Assembly (NCBI RefSeq): GCF_002849605.1
Contig: NZ_NPIB01000008.1
Location: 1-64,000, forward strand
DNA length: 64,000 bases
Source: Photobacterium carnosum
GTDB lineage: Bacteria; Pseudomonadota; Gammaproteobacteria; Enterobacterales; Vibrionaceae
Reading direction: 5' to 3'
Position numbers and translations under genes: made by a program. Shown here piece by piece: positions 59,075-64,000 of this stretch. Numbering within the stretch: the stretch's first letter is position 1; each line of letters opens with the position of its first letter. The notes below the pieces were generated by a model. It was not told the DNA's origin, ran no database searches, and saw only the letters and a program-made list of their open reading frames with translations.

Positions 59075-60034
59075 TTATGCGGCGATATTAAGAAATAAAA
59101 ATGCTTGATAAGCAATAAAGCAAATCACTAATATTCCACCTTCAATACGATTAATGAGGCGGCGTTTACCGAGTGCCATTACCAGTAATAAAATTGAAAT
59201 AGCCAACATAACATAAAAATCACGGCTCATAGCCAACGGGCTTAATGCTGATGGATTCAGTAATCCAGGGATGCCCATTACCGCTAAAATATTAAAAATA
59301 TTAGAGCCAATAATATTACCAACGGCCATATCATCTTCGCCTTTAAAAACGCTGGCTATTGAGGCTGCAAGTTCAGGCAAGCTGGTACCGACAGCAATGA
59401 TTGTTAAACCAATCACTAAGTCACTCATACCGTAATATTTAGCGATAGTAACTGCTGACCCCACCACCATATCTGAAGAGTATAATAGAAGACCTAGGCC
59501 GATAAATACCCAGATAATCGCTTTGGTATTACTGACGCCCGCGGGAATGTCTGCTTGTTGTTCTTCTACTAATGGATCGCTCTTACTGTCGCGGCTAATT
59601 TTTAGCATAGCGATTAAGAAAATACCAAACAGTACTGCGAGAATAATACCCTCGTGACGGCTTAAATAATTATCCCACAGAACCACCCCAGCAATAACTG
59701 TGACGCCCAGCATAATCGGTAATTCACGTCGAATAATGGTTGAGCTAATGCATAATGGTTTTATTATCGCTGTAATACCAAGAATTAACGCGATATTAGC
59801 AATGTTTGAACCTAGTACATTACCGACGGCGGTATCAGTTTTATCTGCCAGCGCTGCGGTGGCTGAAACCATCATTTCTGGTGCAGAAGATCCCATTGCC
59901 AAAATAGTCATACCAATAACCAGTGGTGCAACACCAAAGTTTTTTGCTAATGCTGCGGCACCATATACCAATCTATCTGCACTCCAAACCAGTAAAGCTA
60001 ATCCGATACAGAGCAACACAATGGCTTCTAGCAT
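59075..60034 (-). CDS. yrbG: Calcium/sodium antiporter YrbG (CaCA family)
   Basis: 319 residues with about ten TM helices and the two alpha repeats of the family: GSSAPEMMVSATAAL near 48 and GTSLPELAASIASVF near 212, each followed by GNVLGSNIANI / GNIIGSNIFNI. Probable exchanger of Ca2+ for Na+ or H+; the physiological ion is unproven even in E. coli. First gene of the kdsD-lpt-rpoN strand and divergent from mlaF. Confidence 0.92.
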   Translation of the reverse strand: MLEAIVLLCIGLALLVWSADRLVYGAAALAKNFGVAPLVIGMTILAMGSSAPEMMVSATAALADKTDTAVGNVLGSNIANIALILGITAIIKPLCISSTIIRRELPIMLGVTVIAGVVLWDNYLSRHEGIILAVLFGIFLIAMLKISRDSKSDPLVEEQQADIPAGVSNTKAIIWVFIGLGLLLYSSDMVVGSAVTIAKYYGMSDLVIGLTIIAVGTSLPELAASIASVFKGEDDMAVGNIIGSNIFNILAVMGIPGLLNPSALSPLAMSRDFYVMLAISILLLVMALGKRRLINRIEGGILVICFIAYQAFLFLNIAA

Positions 60035-60559
60035 TTTAATTCCTTTTCAGTATGACTCGCTAAAAAAGCGGTTTTTAGTCAATTGATAAAATATTTCCAA
60101 TTTGAGTTGTCAATTTTGACGTTAACTCATGCAAAAGGGAAGCATAAGCCAATACTAATTATTATCTTAAGGTTGTTTTAGGCGCTCTGATGGATTAACT
60201 AGTGCTGAACTTGAACCGATAAAGGTTAGAAATCAGCCGTTGACTATTTACACTATTAAAACAATGTTTTATTTTAAGTGACTTATAATAAGTTTGATTT
60301 GTTTTAGAATGGAATAAAGCGGTTAGGATAAATTTTATGGTAAATGTGTTATTTTTTAATAAAAACCTACCGTTAAAGTATGATAATTCTGCGCTTTGGT
60401 TGAGTTAGCGTTTAATTCCTCCTATCATCGTCGATCTGTTTTTATAATGTCGATTAATTATTTTTAAGTTATTTATTAAAAGTGGCATGAAACGCTATTG
60501 TGTCAAATAACATCAATATTCATCGCTTACGCAAGCTAGCGAGAGGTGCCGTAAACATA
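60035..60559. other. Divergent yrbG / mlaF intergenic region
   Basis: About 525 nt (465 if mlaF begins at the GTG at 60500). AT-rich, no coding potential recognised on either strand. It must hold the promoters of both the yrbG-lpt-rpoN block and the mla operon. No clear sigma-E or sigma-70 elements with correct spacing were identified by eye. Confidence 0.5.
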
Positions 60560-61360
60560 ATGTTCAATGACGATGTACTGATTTCGATTAAAAACATGAG
60601 TTTCTCCCGTAGTGAACGGCTTATTTTTGATAATATTAGCCTTGATATTCCACGCGGAAAAATCACCGCTATTATGGGGCCATCAGGGATCGGAAAAACG
60701 ACCTTATTACGCTTGATTGGCGGTCAGATTGCGCCAGATAATGGTGAGGTGTGGTTTGATCAATGGAATATACCCACATTGCGCCGCAGTGAACTTTACC
60801 AAGCGCGTAAACGTATGAGTATGTTATTTCAATCTGGGGCATTATTTACCGATATGACCGTGTTTGATAATGTTGCTTTCCCACTGCGAGAACACACTCA
60901 GCTACCTGAAGATTTACTGCGAACATTAGTACTCTTGAAATTAGAAGCGGTCGGTTTGCGGGGAGCTGCACAATTGATGCCCAATGAATTGTCAGGCGGT
61001 ATGGCCCGTCGAGCAGCATTGGCGCGCGCGATTGCCCTTGATCCTGATTTAATGATGTATGATGAACCGTTTGTTGGCCAAGATCCGATTACAATGGGGG
61101 TATTGGTTAAGTTAATCCGCGATCTTAATCAAGCTTTAAATATTACCTCTGTCATCGTATCTCACGATGTGCCTGAAGTGATGAGTATTGCCGATCATGT
61201 CTATATTCTTTCTGGTGCTAAGATTATTGGTAGCGGTACTCCTGATCAATTACGTGCCGATACTAACCCTCAAGTACGCCAATTTTTAGATGGTGATGCT
61301 GATGGTCCTGTTCCTTTTCAATTTCCAGCACAACCATTACATGATGATTTGTTTGGTTAA
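60560..61360 (+). CDS. mlaF: Phospholipid transport ABC ATPase MlaF
   Basis: 266 residues from ATG 60560 (MFNDDVLISIKNMSF); the frame is open to a GTG at 60500 but homologues support the shorter form. Walker A GPSGIGKTTLLRLIGG, signature LSGGMARRAALARAI, Walker B LMMYDEPFVGQDP. Energises MlaFEDB, which moves mislocalised phospholipid from the outer to the inner membrane to keep outer-leaflet asymmetry. Confidence 0.97.
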   Translation: MFNDDVLISIKNMSFSRSERLIFDNISLDIPRGKITAIMGPSGIGKTTLLRLIGGQIAPDNGEVWFDQWNIPTLRRSELYQARKRMSMLFQSGALFTDMTVFDNVAFPLREHTQLPEDLLRTLVLLKLEAVGLRGAAQLMPNELSGGMARRAALARAIALDPDLMMYDEPFVGQDPITMGVLVKLIRDLNQALNITSVIVSHDVPEVMSIADHVYILSGAKIIGSGTPDQLRADTNPQVRQFLDGDADGPVPFQFPAQPLHDDLFG

Positions 61361-61420
61361 TTTGTAGCCCTGAACGCTGTTATGGCATTAGTGTATGACA
61401 ATAGAAAATATGAGCAAAAA

Positions 61421-62203
61421 ATGATAATTGATGCTATTTCCCGATTGGGACGAGCGACCATTGAAAAGTGTCAAGCATGCGGTCGTGCAAGCTTGATGTT
61501 ATATGGGGCGTTAGTGTGTAAGCCACAACCGATAAAAATGTTGCCATTATTGATCAAACAACTGTATTCAGTTGGGGTGCTATCAATGGCGATTATTTTA
61601 GTATCGGGATTATTTATTGGTATGGTGTTAAGCCTCCAAGGTTATTTGGTCCTCGCAGGTTATGGTGCAGAAACCAGCCTTGGACAAATGGTGGCATTAT
61701 CTTTATTACGTGAATTAGGACCAGTAGTAACGGCCCTATTATTTGCAGGTCGTGCAGGCTCTGCGTTAACGGCAGAAATTGGGTTAATGAAAACCACCGA
61801 ACAATTATCCAGTATGGAAATGATGGCCGTCGATCCACTACGTCGTGTGATTGCACCGCGTTTTTGGGCGGGTGTTATTTCAATGCCATTGTTAGCACTA
61901 ATGTTCTCTTTAATTGGACTTTGGGGCGCACAATTAGTCGGTGTTGATTGGAAAGGCATTGATTACGGCAGTTTCTGGTCTGTGATGCAATCATCAGTTG
62001 ATTTTAGTACTGACATTGGTAATAGCATTATCAAGTCGGTCGTATTTGCTATCGTGATTACATGGATTGCAGTCTTTAATGGTTATGATGCCGTACCAAC
62101 CTCCGAAGGCATTAGTCGGGCAACAACTCGTACGGTGGTTAATTCATCATTGGCGGTACTCGGGCTTGATTTTGTGTTAACAGCATTAATGTTTGGAAGC
62201 TAA
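61421..62203 (+). CDS. mlaE: Phospholipid transport permease MlaE
   Basis: 260 residues from ATG 61421 ([10 protein letters not shown]), the same length as E. coli MlaE; an upstream ATG at 61382 would add 13 residues without a better ribosome site. Family pattern [20 protein letters not shown] and [11 protein letters not shown], ending [17 protein letters not shown]. Five or so membrane segments. Confidence 0.96.
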   Translation: MIIDAISRLGRATIEKCQACGRASLMLYGALVCKPQPIKMLPLLIKQLYSVGVLSMAIILVSGLFIGMVLSLQGYLVLAGYGAETSLGQMVALSLLRELGPVVTALLFAGRAGSALTAEIGLMKTTEQLSSMEMMAVDPLRRVIAPRFWAGVISMPLLALMFSLIGLWGAQLVGVDWKGIDYGSFWSVMQSSVDFSTDIGNSIIKSVVFAIVITWIAVFNGYDAVPTSEGISRATTRTVVNSSLAVLGLDFVLTALMFGS

Positions 62204-62256
62204 ACATTCACTTAGCCGCATGCATACGACGGCATAAATTACATGGATAAAAGATA

Positions 62257-62733
62257 ATGCAACAAAATAAACGATTAGAATTGTGGGTTGGTGTGTTTAT
62301 GCTCGCCGGCATTAGTGCCTTATTAGTGTTAGCGTTTAAAGTCGCTAACATACAAAGTTTTGGTAGTACTGAAACTTATACCCTGAAAGCGCATTTTGAT
62401 AATATTGGCGGCCTAAAAGTACGATCACCTGTTAAGGTCGGTGGTGTTACTGTTGGTGAAGTAACCTCGATTACCTTAGATAAACAGACGTATGTTCCTA
62501 TTGTTACCCTAGATGTTAATAAAAAGTTTGGTTATTTCCCTGAAACCAGTTCAGCCTCTATTTTGACTTCAGGTCTATTAGGTGAACAATACTTAGGTAT
62601 TAGCCCTGGATTTATTGATACTGATACTGAGATGTTACATAACGGTGATTTAATTGAAGACACTAAATCTGCGTTAGTATTAGAAGATATGATTGGTCAA
62701 GTGCTGTATAGCCTTGGCGGTGATAAGAAATAA
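62257..62733 (+). CDS. mlaD: Phospholipid-binding MCE protein MlaD
   Basis: 158 residues: N-terminal TM helix (about 9-28), then a single MCE domain (FDNIGGLKVRSPVKVGGVTV, LTSGLLGEQYLGI). It forms the hexameric ring above MlaE. Its TAA overlaps the region just before mlaC, whose ribosome site lies right after. Confidence 0.96.
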   Translation: MQQNKRLELWVGVFMLAGISALLVLAFKVANIQSFGSTETYTLKAHFDNIGGLKVRSPVKVGGVTVGEVTSITLDKQTYVPIVTLDVNKKFGYFPETSSASILTSGLLGEQYLGISPGFIDTDTEMLHNGDLIEDTKSALVLEDMIGQVLYSLGGDKK

Positions 62734-62747
62734 TGAGGATAGTTACT

Positions 62748-63383
62748 ATGAAATTTGTACGAGGTTTAATGCTATGTTTATTAGCTATACCAATGTTAGC
62801 CCAAGCGGCAACAGTTGATCAAACCAACCCTTATAAAATGATGAATACAGTATCTGCGCATTTATTTGGTACTTTAAAAGCAGAACAAACAAAAATTAAA
62901 GCGAATCCAGAACAATTACGGGTGATCGTGAAGCAAGAATTATTGCCGTATATTAATACCCGTTATGCAGCTTACAAAGTTTTAGGATCTAATTTACGTA
63001 ATACAACAGCTGAGCAACGTGATGCATTTACGGCGGCTTTCACTGATTATTTAGTGGCATCATATGCTCAAGTATTGACGCAATATACCGATCAGAAAAT
63101 TGAATTAGAATCACCTAAGCCAGTTCCAGCTGATCGCAGTATTATTTCGGTTCGGGTTGATATTGTTGGCCCGCAACGTCCACCCATTCGTCTTGATTTT
63201 AAATTACGCTTGAATAAAAAAACCAAAGAATGGCAGGGATTTGACATGGTTGCAGAAGGTGTCAGTATGCTTTCAACGAAGCAAAGTGAGTGGAGTGGTC
63301 AACTTCGCACTAAAGGCATTGATGCTGTAACACAAAGTTTACGTGATTTAGCAGCAAAACCGATTCAAATTGAGAATAATTAA
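62748..63383 (+). CDS. mlaC: Periplasmic phospholipid carrier MlaC
   Basis: 211 residues (same length as E. coli). Signal peptide MKFVRGLMLCLLAIPMLAQA, mature NTF2-like lipid-binding fold (VKQELLPYINTRYAAYKVLG). Ferries lipid between MlaA in the outer membrane and MlaD. GAGGA 7 nt before ATG 62748 decides the start over an earlier in-frame ATG at 62733. Confidence 0.95.
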   Translation: MKFVRGLMLCLLAIPMLAQAATVDQTNPYKMMNTVSAHLFGTLKAEQTKIKANPEQLRVIVKQELLPYINTRYAAYKVLGSNLRNTTAEQRDAFTAAFTDYLVASYAQVLTQYTDQKIELESPKPVPADRSIISVRVDIVGPQRPPIRLDFKLRLNKKTKEWQGFDMVAEGVSMLSTKQSEWSGQLRTKGIDAVTQSLRDLAAKPIQIENN

Positions 63384-63385
63384 TC

Positions 63386-63697
63386 ATGGCTGCGAATGAG
63401 ATTTGTTGGCTGGTGGTTGCTGAAGGGCAATACCGCTTGTCAGGGTCGTTAGATCGTGACACAGTGCCTGCTTTTTGGCGCCAAAGAAGCGAATGGATGC
63501 CACATAATAAGCAGCTTGTACTCGATCTTGTTGACTTGTCTCGAGTAGACTCTTCTGGCATGGTGATGTTACTGCATTTGTGCCAGCATCTTGAGCAAGC
63601 AGGGAGTCGCGTTATGTTGCACAATGTACCTCAACAGCTTAAGACGCTGTTTCGCTTAAGCCATATCGAACCAATGTTAGCAGCTTGCATGGAGTAA
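63386..63697 (+). CDS. mlaB: STAS-domain protein MlaB
   Basis: 103 residues, a STAS domain with VLDLVDLSRVDSSGMVMLLHL, where the Ser pair matches the conserved STAS loop. Cytoplasmic partner that stabilises MlaF in the transporter. Two nt after mlaC. Confidence 0.93.
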   Translation: MAANEICWLVVAEGQYRLSGSLDRDTVPAFWRQRSEWMPHNKQLVLDLVDLSRVDSSGMVMLLHLCQHLEQAGSRVMLHNVPQQLKTLFRLSHIEPMLAACME

Positions 63698-63716
63698 GCT
63701 GTAGAGAGGATAGCTT

Positions 63717-63971
63717 GTGGAAATCTCTGAGATTAAACAAATTCTAGAAACGGCTTTAGACGTTGATGAAATCATCGTTAAAGGTGAAGGTAGCCACTAC
63801 CAAGTGATCGCGGTGGGTACACTATTTGACGGTATGAGCCGTGTCAAAAAACAACAAACAATTTATGGTCCGCTAATGGATCGTATTGCAGCAAACGACA
63901 TTCACGCGTTAAGTATTAAAACATATACGCCTGAAGAGTGGGCGCGTGATAAAAAATTAATGTCGTTATAG
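63717..63971 (+). CDS. ibaG: BolA-family protein IbaG (YrbA)
   Basis: 84 residues, GTG start with AGAGGA upstream. BolA-like fold with [24 protein letters not shown]; relatives bind monothiol glutaredoxin/iron-sulfur clusters and respond to acid stress; in V. cholerae IbaG affects envelope integrity. Between mlaB and murA as in E. coli. Confidence 0.95.
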   Translation: MEISEIKQILETALDVDEIIVKGEGSHYQVIAVGTLFDGMSRVKKQQTIYGPLMDRIAANDIHALSIKTYTPEEWARDKKLMSL

Positions 63972-63982
63972 AGAGCTAAATG

Positions 63983-64000
63983 ATGCAAAAGTTTCGTATT
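63983..64000 (+). CDS. murA: UDP-N-acetylglucosamine 1-carboxyvinyltransferase MurA (5' end only)
   Basis: Six codons, MQKFRI, match the start of MurA (MDKFRV in E. coli), and the position after ibaG is the conserved place for murA. GAGAG lies 7 nt upstream; an ATG immediately before (63980) is the alternative start. The rest is beyond the window. Confidence 0.75.

Overview
The window is a 64 kb piece of a gammaproteobacterial chromosome. It is almost certainly Vibrionaceae, most likely Photobacterium or a close relative. This rests on the rRNA and tRNA sequences, the complete MSHA type IV pilus locus, gene-by-gene similarity to Vibrio/E. coli proteins, and a gene order (metH-lysC-aminotransferase-pglL-uvrA-galU-ssb-csrD-msh-mreBCD-maf-rng-yhdP-tldD) that I recall from Vibrio cholerae. 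The genus is inference; no database was searched. No insertion sequence, integrase, phage or CRISPR array was seen.

Layout. 1-616: tail of an rRNA operon (23S end, 5S, tRNA-Thr(GGU), second 5S, terminator). 617-9900: aspartate-family and one-carbon metabolism (metA, metH, lysC) with a CPA1 Na+/H+ antiporter and a class V aminotransferase; metA and metH each carry a tandem MetJ-box operator and lysC has a structured leader resembling a shrunken lysine riboswitch. 9868-16502: a PglL-type O-oligosaccharyltransferase, uvrA (LexA box), galU and ssb. 16650-18616: an AT-rich accessory insert holding a phosphoethanolamine transferase-like gene and decayed gene remnants. 18617-37706: csrD (mshH) and the MSHA pilus locus mshIJKL-NEGF and mshB-A-A-C-D-O-P-Q, with two tandem mshA-type major pilin genes and no mshM. 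37936-48934: cell shape genes mreBCD, then maf, rng, yhdP, a nitrilase-family amidase and tldD. 49052-52485: darP, pmbA and mgtE. 52769-60034 (minus strand): an envelope/nitrogen-PTS block yrbG-kdsD-lptC-lptA-lptB-rpoN-hpf-ptsN-rapZ-npr, in which kdsC is missing. 60560-64000: the phospholipid transport operon mlaFEDCB, then ibaG and the start of murA.

Most of the window is conserved core genome. The second looks worth taking are at departures from expected gene order: the absence of qstR, mshM and kdsC from their usual places, the insert between ssb and csrD, the paired mshA genes, and the short lysC leader. I found no clearly new multi-gene system.
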